Source: an uncultured Eubacterium sp. (lineage in GTDB: Bacteria; Bacillota; Clostridia; Lachnospirales; Lachnospiraceae). From it: a stretch of 40,474 nt of DNA. Below, piece after piece: positions 16,511-25,290 of this stretch. The first letter of the stretch is position 1, and each line of letters starts with the position of its first letter. The position numbers and the translations under genes were made by a program. Location: assembly GCA_947385775.1 (NCBI GenBank), contig CANDMI010000031.1, positions 1 to 40,474 of the forward strand, in the 5' to 3' direction. The notes beneath the pieces are model-generated. The model made no database searches. It saw only the letters and a list, made by a program, of their open reading frames with translations, and was not told the DNA's origin.

Positions 16511-17275
16511 ATGAAAAAATATGCGGTCATTACAGGGGCAAGCTCCGGCATCGGCTCGGAATTTGCGAAATGCCTGGCGAAAAAAGGCTATGCGCTGATC
16601 TTAATCGCGCGCCGCAAAAATCGGCTGCAAAAGCTTGCGGACAGCCTTCATACAGAGTGCGAGATCATCTGCGCGGATTTAACAAGCCAAAAAGAGTGTG
16701 AACGGGTATATGAGATCTTAGAGCCGAAAAAAATCGCGGTGTTTATCAACAATGCAGGTTTTGGGGACTGCGGCCCGTTTTTAAATGGCGATTTAGATAA
16801 AGAGCTTCGGATGATACAGTTAAATGTGCAGGCGATGCATTTCTTTTGCAAACGTATGCTGCAAAAAATGCAAAAGGCGGATTACGGCTATCTGCTAAAT
16901 GTCGCGTCCGTTGCGGGCTTGCTGCCAGCCGGCCCTTATATGGCTTCGTATTACGCGTCCAAAGCCTATGTCACAAGCCTGACCCGGGCGGCGGCAGTCG
17001 AGCTTCGGGATACAAAAAGCAGGGTGTATGTAGGCTGTCTTTGCCCAGGCCCGGTGGATACGGAATTTAACCAGGTGGCGAATGTGGAATTTGCGTTAAA
17101 AGGCATCAGCCCTTCTTACTGCGCCAGATACGCGCTGGCGCAGATGCGAAAGCGAAAGACGGTCATTATACCAAAGCTTCATGTAAAGCTTTTGGCATAC
17201 GTTGGGAACCGCCTGCCGGCAAGAGTGTTGATCTGGATGATCTCTTTCCAGCAAAAGAAGAAGATTTATTTATAG
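16511..17275 (+). CDS. Short-chain dehydrogenase/reductase
   Basis: Classical SDR, 254 residues, NAD(P)-dependent. The cofactor motif TGASSGIG is at 8-15, an arginine pair after the second strand (IARRKNR) suggests NADP(H), NNAG is at 80-83, and the catalytic triad is S133, Y147 and K151 (SVAGLL, YYASK). CPGPVDTEF follows. I chose ATG16511 because AAAAGGAG (16498-16504) precedes it; an in-frame ATG at 16487 has no ribosome site. It resembles the DltE/YqjQ-type oxidoreductases of unknown substrate. It stands alone between repeat-rich spacers. Confidence 0.9.
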   Translation: MKKYAVITGASSGIGSEFAKCLAKKGYALILIARRKNRLQKLADSLHTECEIICADLTSQKECERVYEILEPKKIAVFINNAGFGDCGPFLNGDLDKELRMIQLNVQAMHFFCKRMLQKMQKADYGYLLNVASVAGLLPAGPYMASYYASKAYVTSLTRAAAVELRDTKSRVYVGCLCPGPVDTEFNQVANVEFALKGISPSYCARYALAQMRKRKTVIIPKLHVKLLAYVGNRLPARVLIWMISFQQKKKIYL

Positions 17276-17284
17276 AAGTTTTGT

Positions 17285-17312
17285 TTCATAGAAGATTGTT
17301 CCATAAAAGATT
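17285..17312. repeat. Two-copy 15 nt repeat downstream of the SDR gene
   Basis: CATAGAAGATT at 17287 and CATAAAAGATT at 17302 are imperfect direct repeats at 15 nt spacing, just after the SDR stop codon. This is a minimal example of the short-period intergenic repeats seen across the window. Confidence 0.5.
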
Positions 17313-17390
17313 TGGGCGCGCGCAGGCTCATATTTTTACGAAGCGCGCATAAAATTAGGATAAGAACATTCCCTTAGGAAGCCTGATTTT

Positions 17391-18215
17391 ATGAATTTAA
17401 AAAAGACGACAGCCCTGATCCTTATTCTGGCGGCGGTATTTTTTGCCGGAAGGTATACCGCCTCCGGCGTAAAAAAGTGGCAGAGCACATACGCCGTGCT
17501 CCCCCAGGCGGACAGCTGGGGGCTTGGCTTTGGCGAGGACGGAAGCGGCAGACAGCCAACCGGCAATGCCTCGGCGGAGGAGTTAAAGCAGTACGACGCT
17601 TATTTTGTAGGGCCGGCGCAGGAAAAAAACATTTATCTGACGTTTGACTGCGGGTATGAAAACGGCAATACGAAAAATATTTTAAAAGCGCTGAAAAAGC
17701 ACCATGCAAAAGCGACCTTTTTCGTCGTCGGCCATTTCCTGGAAACAAGCCCGGATCTGGTAAAGCAGATGCTAAAAGAAGGGCATACGGTCGGCAACCA
17801 TACCTACCATCATCCAGACATGACTTCGATCGCGACGATGGACGCGTTTCAAAAAGAAATGGAAGATAACGCCGCGCTGTTTTCACAGATTACCGGAAAA
17901 GAGATGTCCAAATACTACCGCCCGCCTCAGGGAAAATACAGCACCGTAAATTTAAAAATGGCAAAAGAGCTTGGCTATCACACCTTTTTTTGGAGCCTTG
18001 CCCATGTAGACTGGTACGAGGACAAACAACCCTCCCACGAGGAAGCGCTCACAAAACTGACCGCGCGTATCCATCCGGGAGCGATCGTGCTGTTACATAA
18101 TACCTCAAAGACAAATGGGGAGATCTTAGATGAGCTTTTGACGAAATGGGAGGAAATGGGGTATCAGTTCCAGCCGTTGTCCGGGTTAACCGGGGAAAGC
18201 ACTGCCAAAAAGTAA
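17391..18215 (+). CDS. Polysaccharide deacetylase, PdaA-like
   Basis: NodB-homology carbohydrate esterase (CE4) of 274 residues. A single N-terminal hydrophobic segment (about 8-21) is a signal anchor or signal peptide, placing the enzyme outside the membrane. Motif 1 is TFDCGYEN (D86), motif 2 GNHTYHHP (H137, H141 as metal ligands), motif 3 RPPQGKYS, and motif 5 GAIVLLHN. The YENGNT form of motif 1 matches PdaA, which deacetylates N-acetylmuramic acid for muramic-delta-lactam in spore cortex; a general peptidoglycan or polysaccharide deacetylase is the alternative. The ribosome site is weak (AGGAAG). Operon partners are not evident. Confidence 0.88.
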   Translation: MNLKKTTALILILAAVFFAGRYTASGVKKWQSTYAVLPQADSWGLGFGEDGSGRQPTGNASAEELKQYDAYFVGPAQEKNIYLTFDCGYENGNTKNILKALKKHHAKATFFVVGHFLETSPDLVKQMLKEGHTVGNHTYHHPDMTSIATMDAFQKEMEDNAALFSQITGKEMSKYYRPPQGKYSTVNLKMAKELGYHTFFWSLAHVDWYEDKQPSHEEALTKLTARIHPGAIVLLHNTSKTNGEILDELLTKWEEMGYQFQPLSGLTGESTAKK

Positions 18216-18268
18216 AGCCCGGGAGTTTGCATTTACTGCAAAGTCCGTAGGAGAAAGAAGAGGTTGTG

Positions 18269-18315
18269 GGAATCCGGTTCTTTGCCAAACGCAAACTTCC
18301 AATGAGCCGGATTCC
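18269..18315. repeat. Inverted repeat between the deacetylase and lipoprotein genes
   Basis: GGAATCCGGTTC (18269-18280) pairs with GAGCCGGATTCC (18304-18315), 12 bp with one G-U pair and a 23 nt loop. No T-run follows, so it is at best a weak terminator for the deacetylase gene. The remaining 140 nt to the next start are AT-rich and probably hold its promoter. Confidence 0.55.
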
Positions 18316-18456
18316 GTTACAGGCAAGCGGGAACTGTTGCTTTATTTCTATGTATATTCAAAAATAACTATTGTGAATCCCTCAAAAATATGCTATTTTA
18401 TTCTATATAGGTAAATCGTGGCTCATTCAGCTCACACTTCAAGGGGGAACACATAT

Positions 18457-19542
18457 ATGAAAATAGCAAAGGTAAAAAAAGAAGTCAGCCTGTTTCTTGT
18501 TTTGGCGTTGTTTTTTGCGGTTCTGACCGGATGTACGGATATTTCCACGATCCGTATCCAGGAAGATGGATCTGGCAGTTATGCGGAAACCTTTTCCGTT
18601 TCCAAAAAGCTTTGGGACATGGTATACGCGGGCCTTGGAAATGACGATATGGTAAAGCAAACGCTGGAGGACGCATATCCTGGCGCAACGGCCACCGTAG
18701 AAGATGGCGTTGTGGAAGGTGTTGAGACAAAAAATTTGAAATTGGCGATGGATTTTACCGGGATAGAGGGGTTACAGACGTTACTGAATTCCATGGGAAT
18801 GTATTCCATGCAGTATAACGAGAAATATTTTTCCAGAAGCATGATCGTTACGCCAGGCGACGGCGCAAGCGATGGGGCGGATTCGATGTTCGACGGCTTA
18901 GAAGGCGTTTTAGGCGAAAATGAAGAGCTTTTGAATCTGCTTACGGATGAAATGAAAAATATGGAAGTGAGAATGACCATTGCGTTTCCATACGCTGTGA
19001 TCGATACCAATGGCGTGGTGCAAGAAGACGGCAAAACCGTAGTCTGGGATGGAAAGCAGGAGTCGCAGGACAGTTCGCCGCGCATGTACGCGTCGTTTGC
19101 AAAGCAGGATTCCAAACAGGCACCGAAATTTGACGGCGTGAAATCAGGAAAAAGCTACAATACGGCGGTTGCCGTAAAAGTCGTATCGGACAACCTGTTG
19201 GATTACGTGACCGTTGACGGGGAAAAATATGAATCTGACTACCTGGCGATTTCGGAAGAAGGCGAGTATCAGGTTGTCGCGGTGGATAAAAATAAGAACC
19301 AGAGTACGGTAAAATTCCGCGTTGATATGACAAAGCCGCAGGTAAAGGGCATAAAGAACAATAAGACTTATAAAAAAGCGGTCGTTGTGAAATTCTCGGA
19401 TAAAGGCAGCGGCATGAAGAAAGCGACGTTAAATGGAAAAAAGGTTTCCAGTGGCGTTAAGGTTTCGAAAAAAGGAAGCTATACGTTAAAAGTGACAGAC
19501 CGCGCCGGAAACAGCAAGACGGTAAAATTTAAAATCAGTTAA
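18457..19542 (+). CDS. Lipoprotein with C-terminal Ig-like repeats
   Basis: Surface lipoprotein of 361 residues. The signal peptide ends in VLTGC (C26), so it should be lipidated and anchored outside. The middle (about 30-220) resembles the YabBC-like lipoprotein domain seen in clostridia (IRIQEDGSGSYAETFSVSKK), of unknown role. Two bacterial Ig-like repeats follow, each ending in a similar pattern (EYQVVAVDKNKNQSTVKFRV and SYTLKVTDRAGNSKTVKFKI). I chose ATG18457, preceded by AGGGGG at 18442-18447; an upstream GTG at 18418 would hide the signal peptide behind 13 extra residues. The function is unknown. Confidence 0.8.
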   Translation: MKIAKVKKEVSLFLVLALFFAVLTGCTDISTIRIQEDGSGSYAETFSVSKKLWDMVYAGLGNDDMVKQTLEDAYPGATATVEDGVVEGVETKNLKLAMDFTGIEGLQTLLNSMGMYSMQYNEKYFSRSMIVTPGDGASDGADSMFDGLEGVLGENEELLNLLTDEMKNMEVRMTIAFPYAVIDTNGVVQEDGKTVVWDGKQESQDSSPRMYASFAKQDSKQAPKFDGVKSGKSYNTAVAVKVVSDNLLDYVTVDGEKYESDYLAISEEGEYQVVAVDKNKNQSTVKFRVDMTKPQVKGIKNNKTYKKAVVVKFSDKGSGMKKATLNGKKVSSGVKVSKKGSYTLKVTDRAGNSKTVKFKIS

Positions 19543-19580
19543 ACGTAAAAGATTCAGAAAATAAAACATTTTGTTAAGAT

Positions 19581-19604
19581 ATAGCCGCTCTTATGGGCGG
19601 CTAT
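19581..19604. other. Small hairpin upstream of lgt
   Basis: ATAGCCGC (19581-19588) pairs with GCGGCTAT (19597-19604), 8 bp with an 8 nt loop, 38 nt after the lipoprotein stop codon. There is no following T-run. It is a possible transcript-end hairpin of the upstream gene or a leader hairpin of lgt. Confidence 0.45.
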
Positions 19605-19658
19605 TGGAAAATTAACGGTTTTTAAACCAGAAAGCGTTTAGGCAGAGGAGAGTGGGGC

Positions 19659-20423
19659 ATGTTAAATGAAATACAGATAGGGCCAGTTACCATACATATG
19701 TATGGGTTAATGGTAGGGATCGGATTTCTCGCGGCTTATTTGATATGCTGCCATCGCGCAAAAAAGCAGGGGTTAAGCGAGGATATATTGTGGGGCGTTT
19801 TGATTTGCTCGATTTTGGGCATGCTGGTCGGTTCCAGGCTTCTTTTTTATCTGGTGTCCCTGCCGGATATATTAAAAGACCCTTCGATTTTATGGGATTT
19901 TCGAAATGGATATGTCGTTTACGGAGGGCTGATCGCCGGAATTTCCTTTTCCGGTTTGTATTGTAAAAAAAAGCGGGGTTCGTTTTTTGAATATTTTGAC
20001 CTTGTTATGCCCTCGGTGTCGGTTGCCCAGGGGTTTGGCAGGGTTGGCTGTTTTTTTGCGGGCTGCTGCTATGGCAGGCAGACGGATTCCTGGTTTCACA
20101 TTATGTACACCCACTCGCAGTTTGCGCCAAACAATGTGTGGTTGATCCCTACCCAGCTGATATCCAGCGCCGGTAATTTTGCGATCGCCGCAATATTGTT
20201 TTGGTATGCAAAGAAAAACAAGGTAACGGGTATGGTAGGCGCGATGTATCTGGCGCTTTACAGCATTGGCAGGTTTTTTATCGAAATGCTGCGAAACGAT
20301 TATCGCGGCTTTGTCGGGTCGTTTTCCACGTCGCAATGGATTTCCATAGGGATGGTCGCGCTTGCAGGCGGTTTGATGTATTATTTGCGCAGACGCCATC
20401 AAAAAGAGCTGGCGGTCAAATAG
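19659..20423 (+). CDS. lgt: Prolipoprotein diacylglyceryl transferase
   Basis: Membrane enzyme that adds diacylglycerol to the lipobox cysteine of prolipoproteins. It has 254 residues and about seven membrane segments. Family landmarks are the N-terminal HMYGLMVGIGFL, YGGLIAG, the signature region GRVGCFFAGCCYGR (corresponding to GRxGNFxN in E. coli), and IGRFFIEMLRNDYRG. A strong GAGGAGAG ribosome site precedes ATG19659. At least three lipoproteins in this window (6245, 18457, 20589) would be substrates. The gene stands alone, with no lsp nearby. Confidence 0.94.
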   Translation: MLNEIQIGPVTIHMYGLMVGIGFLAAYLICCHRAKKQGLSEDILWGVLICSILGMLVGSRLLFYLVSLPDILKDPSILWDFRNGYVVYGGLIAGISFSGLYCKKKRGSFFEYFDLVMPSVSVAQGFGRVGCFFAGCCYGRQTDSWFHIMYTHSQFAPNNVWLIPTQLISSAGNFAIAAILFWYAKKNKVTGMVGAMYLALYSIGRFFIEMLRNDYRGFVGSFSTSQWISIGMVALAGGLMYYLRRRHQKELAVK

Positions 20424-20489
20424 AAATAGATGTAGTTGGAAAAGCCGCTGTAAAAAGCTGGAAAAAATAGAAAGTAAGAAAATAGGAAA

Positions 20490-20535
20490 AAGGAAAGATA
20501 TAAAAAAGAAAGATATAAATAAGATATAAATTTAG
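20490..20535. repeat. A-rich degenerate repeat after lgt
   Basis: AGATATAAA recurs at 20496, 20511 and 20522 within a purine-rich, almost C-free spacer (20440-20580). No gene or clear promoter is seen beyond a TATAGTATAAA stretch near 20560. Confidence 0.5.
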
Positions 20536-20588
20536 GAAGCAAGAAAACTATCAATATAGTATAAACAAAAAAAATGAAAGCTTAGAAA

Positions 20589-21143
20589 ATGAAAATATTA
20601 AAAAATATGGAAAATCGTGTAAATATCATAAATAAAAGAAAATTAAAAAATTTAAAGAGCTTTAAAATGCTTGCGCTGTTGGCGGCGGCTATGCTGTTTT
20701 GCGCTTGTGGAAGCAAGGCTTCGACGGAAACGAAAGAGAGCGTTTCGATATCAAAGCTTCAGGAAACCATGCTTGCGGCGGATACGACGCTGCCGGAAAT
20801 GGTCGTTGTATCGGATGGGGACGAGCAGGCGGATTTAAATTTCAGTTATTTATCGGATTTAAGCTATGAAATGGTGGATTCCTATTTTTATGCGTATGCA
20901 AAGGACGGGACAGCCGAAGAAATAGCGGCGGTAAAATTAAAGGATAAAGGGGACGCGGCAGCGATGATGGATTCCTTTCACGAGCATATCAAGCAGCGCA
21001 AAGGGACGTTTCAGGAATACGACCCGCAGCAGGTGGAGATGGTTGAACATGCGGTTGTTACAAGGCAGGGTAATTATGTTACGCTGATCATCAGTCAAAA
21101 AAACGGCCTGGTGCAAAAGGCGTTCCAGCAGTCCTTGGAATAA
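20589..21143 (+). CDS. DUF4358-type lipoprotein
   Basis: Predicted lipoprotein of up to 184 residues. The hydrophobic stretch MLALLAAAMLFCAC ends in a lipobox (FCAC, cysteine at about residue 40). The basic n-region before it is unusually long, and neither ATG20589 nor the internal ATGs at 20607 and 20667 has a good ribosome site, so the start is uncertain. The body matches the small DUF4358 family often encoded beside MBOAT acyltransferases in clostridia; its function is unknown. MBOAT follows after 48 nt and a DHHW protein after that, so a shared role in surface acylation is a context inference. Confidence 0.78.
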   Translation: MKILKNMENRVNIINKRKLKNLKSFKMLALLAAAMLFCACGSKASTETKESVSISKLQETMLAADTTLPEMVVVSDGDEQADLNFSYLSDLSYEMVDSYFYAYAKDGTAEEIAAVKLKDKGDAAAMMDSFHEHIKQRKGTFQEYDPQQVEMVEHAVVTRQGNYVTLIISQKNGLVQKAFQQSLE

Positions 21144-21191
21144 AGCGGATGGGAGTTTATTCAAACATGCTTGAACAAGGGGAATGGAATT

Positions 21192-22601
21192 ATGGTTTTT
21201 AGCAGCATTGTATTTTTGTGTATATTTTTTCCGGTTGTGATCATCTTATATTATCTTTGCCCGTCAAAGCTCCGTAATTTTTTCCTGCTTCTAGCCAGCC
21301 TGTTTTTTTACGCCTGGGGCGAGCCGAAATATATTTTGATCATGTTGTTTTCCACAGTTTTTGATTATTGCAACGGAAGGCTGATCGCTTATTTTACCTC
21401 AAAAGAAAATCACGCTTTAAAAAAGGTCGTATTGACCGTATCAGTGGTCGGAAATCTGGGGATTTTATTTTTCTTTAAATATACGGATTTTGTGCTAAAC
21501 GCGATCAATTCGGTAACCGGAAGCGGCGTTTCATTACTGGGGCTTGCTTTGCCGATCGGCATTTCCTTTTATACGTTCCAGACTATGTCGTATACGATAG
21601 ACGTATATCGCGGAAATGTAAAGGCGCAGAGCAATCTGATCTCCTTTGGCATGTATGTGTGCATGTTCCCGCAGCTGATCGCGGGGCCGATCGTCCGCTA
21701 CAGCCATATCGAAAATGAGATCGATGCCCGAAGCCATTCCCCTGCGCTGTGCGCGAAAGGGATGCAGCGGTTTTTACTCGGGCTTGGCAAAAAAGTGTTG
21801 CTCGCAAACCAGATTGGCGCGCTTTGGGATGAGATTTCGAATATGCAGGCTGCGGATATGTCGGTGGCGCTGGCGTGGCTTGGCGCGCTTGCTTATACAT
21901 TCCAGATTTATTTTGACTTTTCCGGTTATTCGGATATGGCGATCGGGCTTGGAGAAATGTTTGGGTTCCATTTTCCGGAAAACTTTGCTTACCCATATGA
22001 GTCTAGGAGCATTACGGAATTTTGGCGGCGATGGCATATGACCCTTAGCGGCTGGTTTCGGGAATATGTTTACATACCCCTTGGGGGCAGCCGAAAAGGG
22101 GCGGGGCGGCAGGTGTTGAATTTATTTCTTGTCTGGTTTTTAACGGGGCTTTGGCATGGCGCCGGATGGAACTTTATTTTGTGGGGGCTTTATTTCTTTG
22201 TCCTGCTTTGTCTGGAAAAGTTTTTTTTAAAAAATTGGCTGCAAAAGCTTCCGGCTTTCGCGCAGCATTTATATGCGCTGCTTGCGATCGTTGTGGGCTG
22301 GGTGATCTTTGCCTGCGACGAGCTTGGAAAATTAAAAGGATATTTGAAAATGCTTGTTGGCATCGGTGTTCCGGCATACAACCGCCTGGCGCTTTATGAA
22401 TGGACGACGCATGCGCTTTTTTTACTGATCCTTGCCGTCGCGTCAGTTTCGTTTGCGTCCAAAGCAGCCGGAAAATTGGCAAGGTTCGGGGATGCGGCGG
22501 CGTTTTGGCTAAAAAGCGCCTGGTGTTTTATCGTGCTTTTGCTGTGCCTTGCGATGCTCATTAGCAGCAGCTATAACCCGTTTTTATATTTTCGGTTTTA
22601 A
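21192..22601 (+). CDS. MBOAT family O-acyltransferase (AlgI-like)
   Basis: Polytopic membrane O-acyltransferase, 469 residues, about ten or more membrane segments. Hallmarks are TEFWRRWHMTLSGWFREYVYIPLGGSRKG in the middle and FLTGLWHGAGWNFILWG containing the conserved active-site histidine. This is the AlgI/PatA type that moves acyl groups across the membrane onto an exported glycan or wall polymer. I chose ATG21192 (begins MVFSSIVFL, the usual start of the family) with AAGGGG at 21176-21181; TTG21171 would lie before the ribosome site. The acceptor glycan is unknown. Confidence 0.92.
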   Translation: MVFSSIVFLCIFFPVVIILYYLCPSKLRNFFLLLASLFFYAWGEPKYILIMLFSTVFDYCNGRLIAYFTSKENHALKKVVLTVSVVGNLGILFFFKYTDFVLNAINSVTGSGVSLLGLALPIGISFYTFQTMSYTIDVYRGNVKAQSNLISFGMYVCMFPQLIAGPIVRYSHIENEIDARSHSPALCAKGMQRFLLGLGKKVLLANQIGALWDEISNMQAADMSVALAWLGALAYTFQIYFDFSGYSDMAIGLGEMFGFHFPENFAYPYESRSITEFWRRWHMTLSGWFREYVYIPLGGSRKGAGRQVLNLFLVWFLTGLWHGAGWNFILWGLYFFVLLCLEKFFLKNWLQKLPAFAQHLYALLAIVVGWVIFACDELGKLKGYLKMLVGIGVPAYNRLALYEWTTHALFLLILAVASVSFASKAAGKLARFGDAAAFWLKSAWCFIVLLLCLAMLISSSYNPFLYFRF

Positions 22602-22610
22602 ACGGGAAGG

Positions 22611-22652
22611 AAGCTTAAGTAAAATTAAATAAAAGCTTAAGAAATAAAGCTT
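22611..22652. repeat. AAGCTT-centred short repeats between MBOAT and DHHW genes
   Basis: AAGCTT recurs at 22611, 22633 and 22647 within AAGCTTAAG/AAGCTTTAG contexts, filling most of the 69 nt gap. The spacing is 22 and then 14 nt. Confidence 0.5.
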
Positions 22653-22670
22653 TAGGAAAGAAGGAAAGAC

Positions 22671-23801
22671 ATGAAAAATGAATCCAGTCTTATCTTTTTT
22701 GCTGGCATTACGGCTATGCTTTTAATTTTGGGCGCTGCTTTCATTTGTATGCCGCAAGCGTCGTTTTCGGAAACGGAAAACCGTTATCTTACGAACTTTG
22801 AAAAACCGTCGGTTTCCGGCTTTTTAGATACGTCCTTTCAGGATAAACTGACAAAGGGGGCAAACGACCAGTTTCCGGCGCGGGACGTTTGGATGAAACT
22901 TTCTGTGGAGTTGCAGCGGGCGATTGGCCTGTCCGATGTCGGCGGAGTCTATTTTGGAAAGGACGGCTGTTATTTTGAGCGCGTATTAGACAGCCAGATT
23001 TCGGAAAGCAGATATTTAAACCAGCTGCGTTATTTAGAACAGTTTTGCGAAACGTCAAACGCATCGGTGACCTTTTTGCCGGTTCCGTCCGCGGGCGCGG
23101 TTTTAGCGGATAAATTGCCAAAAAACGCGCCGCTTTACGATTCGGATAAGCTTTATGGGCGGGCAGGACAAAGGCTAAAACAGGTAAGATTTTTGGATAT
23201 CCGCCCACAGTTGCAAAAAGAGCGTGAAAGGAGCCAACTATATTTTAAAACAGACCATCATTGGACGATGGAGGGCGCGTACCAGGCATACGCCGCATGG
23301 TGTCAGGAAAACCAGATCGCGCCAAAGGAGCTTGGATATTTTAAGCCAAAAAAGCAAAGCGACGCGTTTTTCGGCACGCTTTATTCCAAAGCGCCGGTAT
23401 TTGGGGCAAAGCCGGATAAGCTTACTCTTCCAATGAACCTGCCGGGGGCGGAGGTGTCTATCGATGAAAAAAAGAGGGATGGCCTGCGTATCATTTATGA
23501 TTGGGAAAAGCTTTATACAAAGGATAAATACGGCGTTTATTTTGGCGGGAATTTTGGCAGGGTTGACATACATACGGGCAATTCAAATGGAAAGAAACTT
23601 CTTATTATAAAGGATTCCTTTGCAAACAGCTTTGTGCCGTTTTTGATGCCGCATTATGAGACGATCACGATGCTGGATTTTCGTTATTTCAATGAGTCCG
23701 TCCTTAAGTTGGCGCAGCGGGAACGGTTCGGGGAAGCGCTTGTATTGTATGAAATGAGCAATTTCGCCCAGGATATGAATTTTTTTAAATTATTAAAATA
23801 A
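22671..23801 (+). CDS. DHHW family protein (AlgJ/AlgX-like partner of MBOAT)
   Basis: 376 residues with one N-terminal membrane anchor (about 6-28) and an extracytoplasmic domain. The family motif is TDHHWT near residue 194-199, and the later IKDSFANSFVPFL near 315 carries the serine of an SGNH-hydrolase-like fold. Such proteins act with AlgI-like MBOATs to transfer acyl groups onto extracellular polysaccharide. GAAGGAAAG precedes ATG22671. It is the last gene of the DUF4358-MBOAT-DHHW set. Confidence 0.88.
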   Translation: MKNESSLIFFAGITAMLLILGAAFICMPQASFSETENRYLTNFEKPSVSGFLDTSFQDKLTKGANDQFPARDVWMKLSVELQRAIGLSDVGGVYFGKDGCYFERVLDSQISESRYLNQLRYLEQFCETSNASVTFLPVPSAGAVLADKLPKNAPLYDSDKLYGRAGQRLKQVRFLDIRPQLQKERERSQLYFKTDHHWTMEGAYQAYAAWCQENQIAPKELGYFKPKKQSDAFFGTLYSKAPVFGAKPDKLTLPMNLPGAEVSIDEKKRDGLRIIYDWEKLYTKDKYGVYFGGNFGRVDIHTGNSNGKKLLIIKDSFANSFVPFLMPHYETITMLDFRYFNESVLKLAQRERFGEALVLYEMSNFAQDMNFFKLLK

Positions 23802-23825
23802 TCGGGATAATTAAAAATACATCCA

Positions 23826-23854
23826 TTGACAAGTTGCCACAAAGTATTTAAAAT
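23826..23854 (+). promoter_or_regulatory. Strong sigma-A promoter for the chemoreceptor gene
   Basis: A perfect TTGACA (23826-23831), a 17 bp spacer and TAAAAT (23849-23854), about 50 nt upstream of the chemoreceptor start. Confidence 0.8.
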
Positions 23855-23906
23855 AAAATACAGGGTTTCAATTACGGGAAAAGCATGAGGAGGTTCGAAG
23901 AAAGAA

Positions 23907-25199
23907 ATGCAAATGGATCAGGAGCGAAAAAAACAGTTATTGACAGCGTTGGCGATCGTCATAAGCGTGCCGGTTTTGGTTGTCGGCATTTGGTCTGCGG
24001 TCATTACCTTATTTGTGTCCCATGGAAGCATCCTCGGCCTGGCATTAATTATCGCAGGCTCTTTAGTCGGGTATCTTGCGTCGCTTATCGTGGCAAAGTT
24101 AGCCGCGGACGCCGTCCAGCATTTTTTTGCCAATGTATCGGATATTGCGGACGGGTCTTTTTCGTCTGAAATATCTGACCTTTCATCGAAATTGGAAGGG
24201 AACAAAAAGGTAAACCAGATCATGCAGTCGATACAGGAAATGGCTGTTTCCTATGCGAAGGTGGTTTCTTCGATTGAAAAAGCAAGCGGAGAATTAGAGG
24301 ATGTCAGCAAGGATTTTCTCGGGCTGTTTCAGGAAATGGCGCAGGCGGAAGAGGATATGAGTGAAAACGTCAATACGATTTCCGAAAATATCATATCCCA
24401 GGCGGATAAGATGCAGATGATCAATCGGGATATTGACGAGATCAGCACAGAAATTGAAAGCATATCGTCGAACGCTTCGGAGCTTGCGGACAGCGCAAAT
24501 AAAATGAAGGAAGTCAATAAATCCGTAGAGACTTATATTTCCGAGCTCATAGATTTAAATGATGAAAACAGCGTTTCGATCGAAAAGGTGCGCAGCCAGA
24601 CGGAGCTTACGAATAAATCGGCGATGAATATCCGTACGGCGACGGAGATCATTGCAAGCATTTCCAGCCAGACAAACCTGCTTGCGTTAAATGCCAGCAT
24701 TGAGGCGGCGCGTGCGGGGGAAGCCGGAAGAGGGTTTGCGGTTGTTGCGGAAGAGATCCGAAACCTTGCGGACCAGTCCAGGGAATCTACGGAGCAGATC
24801 AATGAAAGCGTCAATGAATTGATCGGCAACGCCCAGTTTAGCGTGGAGGTGACGCAAAAGGTGACGACCGCGTTTGCGGAGCAGACCGAAAAGATCATGT
24901 CCACAAGCAAGCTTTTTGAAAATCTGCGGGCGGAGGTAAACCATGTAGCCAGTTCCATTAGCGGAATTGAATCGGACATTCAAAATCTGAATCATAATAA
25001 AGGCTCGATCCAATCTGAAGTGCAGGAGGTTACGGATTTCTCGAATGAAAATCAGGAGAGCGCGAAAATGACGCTGAACCATGTGGGACGCTTTGAGCAG
25101 ATCATTACGGAATGCAGGAAGGCGACAGACCATATCACTTCTGTTTCCAATGATCTGGTACATAACATTAATAAGGTGACAGACCGGCTTAGCCGTTAA
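23907..25199 (+). CDS. Methyl-accepting chemotaxis protein without an extracellular sensor domain
   Basis: 430 residues. Two adjacent membrane segments (about 10-36 and 41-63) are joined by a very short loop, so there is no extracellular ligand-binding domain. The remainder is a long cytoplasmic coiled coil ending in the signalling hairpin, with the conserved tip segment [35 protein letters not shown]. Sensing must be cytoplasmic or membrane-based, or through a partner. GAGGAGG at 23887-23893 is 13 nt from ATG23907, a long spacing, but no closer in-frame start exists. It is a single gene with a strong promoter and its own terminator; no che or flagellar gene is in view. Confidence 0.92.
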   Translation: MQMDQERKKQLLTALAIVISVPVLVVGIWSAVITLFVSHGSILGLALIIAGSLVGYLASLIVAKLAADAVQHFFANVSDIADGSFSSEISDLSSKLEGNKKVNQIMQSIQEMAVSYAKVVSSIEKASGELEDVSKDFLGLFQEMAQAEEDMSENVNTISENIISQADKMQMINRDIDEISTEIESISSNASELADSANKMKEVNKSVETYISELIDLNDENSVSIEKVRSQTELTNKSAMNIRTATEIIASISSQTNLLALNASIEAARAGEAGRGFAVVAEEIRNLADQSRESTEQINESVNELIGNAQFSVEVTQKVTTAFAEQTEKIMSTSKLFENLRAEVNHVASSISGIESDIQNLNHNKGSIQSEVQEVTDFSNENQESAKMTLNHVGRFEQIITECRKATDHITSVSNDLVHNINKVTDRLSR

Positions 25200-25211
25200 C
25201 GGATAGAGCGG

Positions 25212-25257
25212 AAAAAAGCTTGTGCAGGAAAGCTTTGCGGACTGCGCAGGCTTTTTT
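25212..25257 (+). terminator. Intrinsic terminator after the chemoreceptor gene
   Basis: AAAAAAGCTTGTGCAG (25212-25227) pairs with CTGCGCAGGCTTTTTT (25242-25257), a 16 bp stem with two G-U pairs and a six-T end. Confidence 0.9.
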
Positions 25258-25290
25258 CGGCTTTTGCAACGTTTAAAAAAGGAGAGCGTG

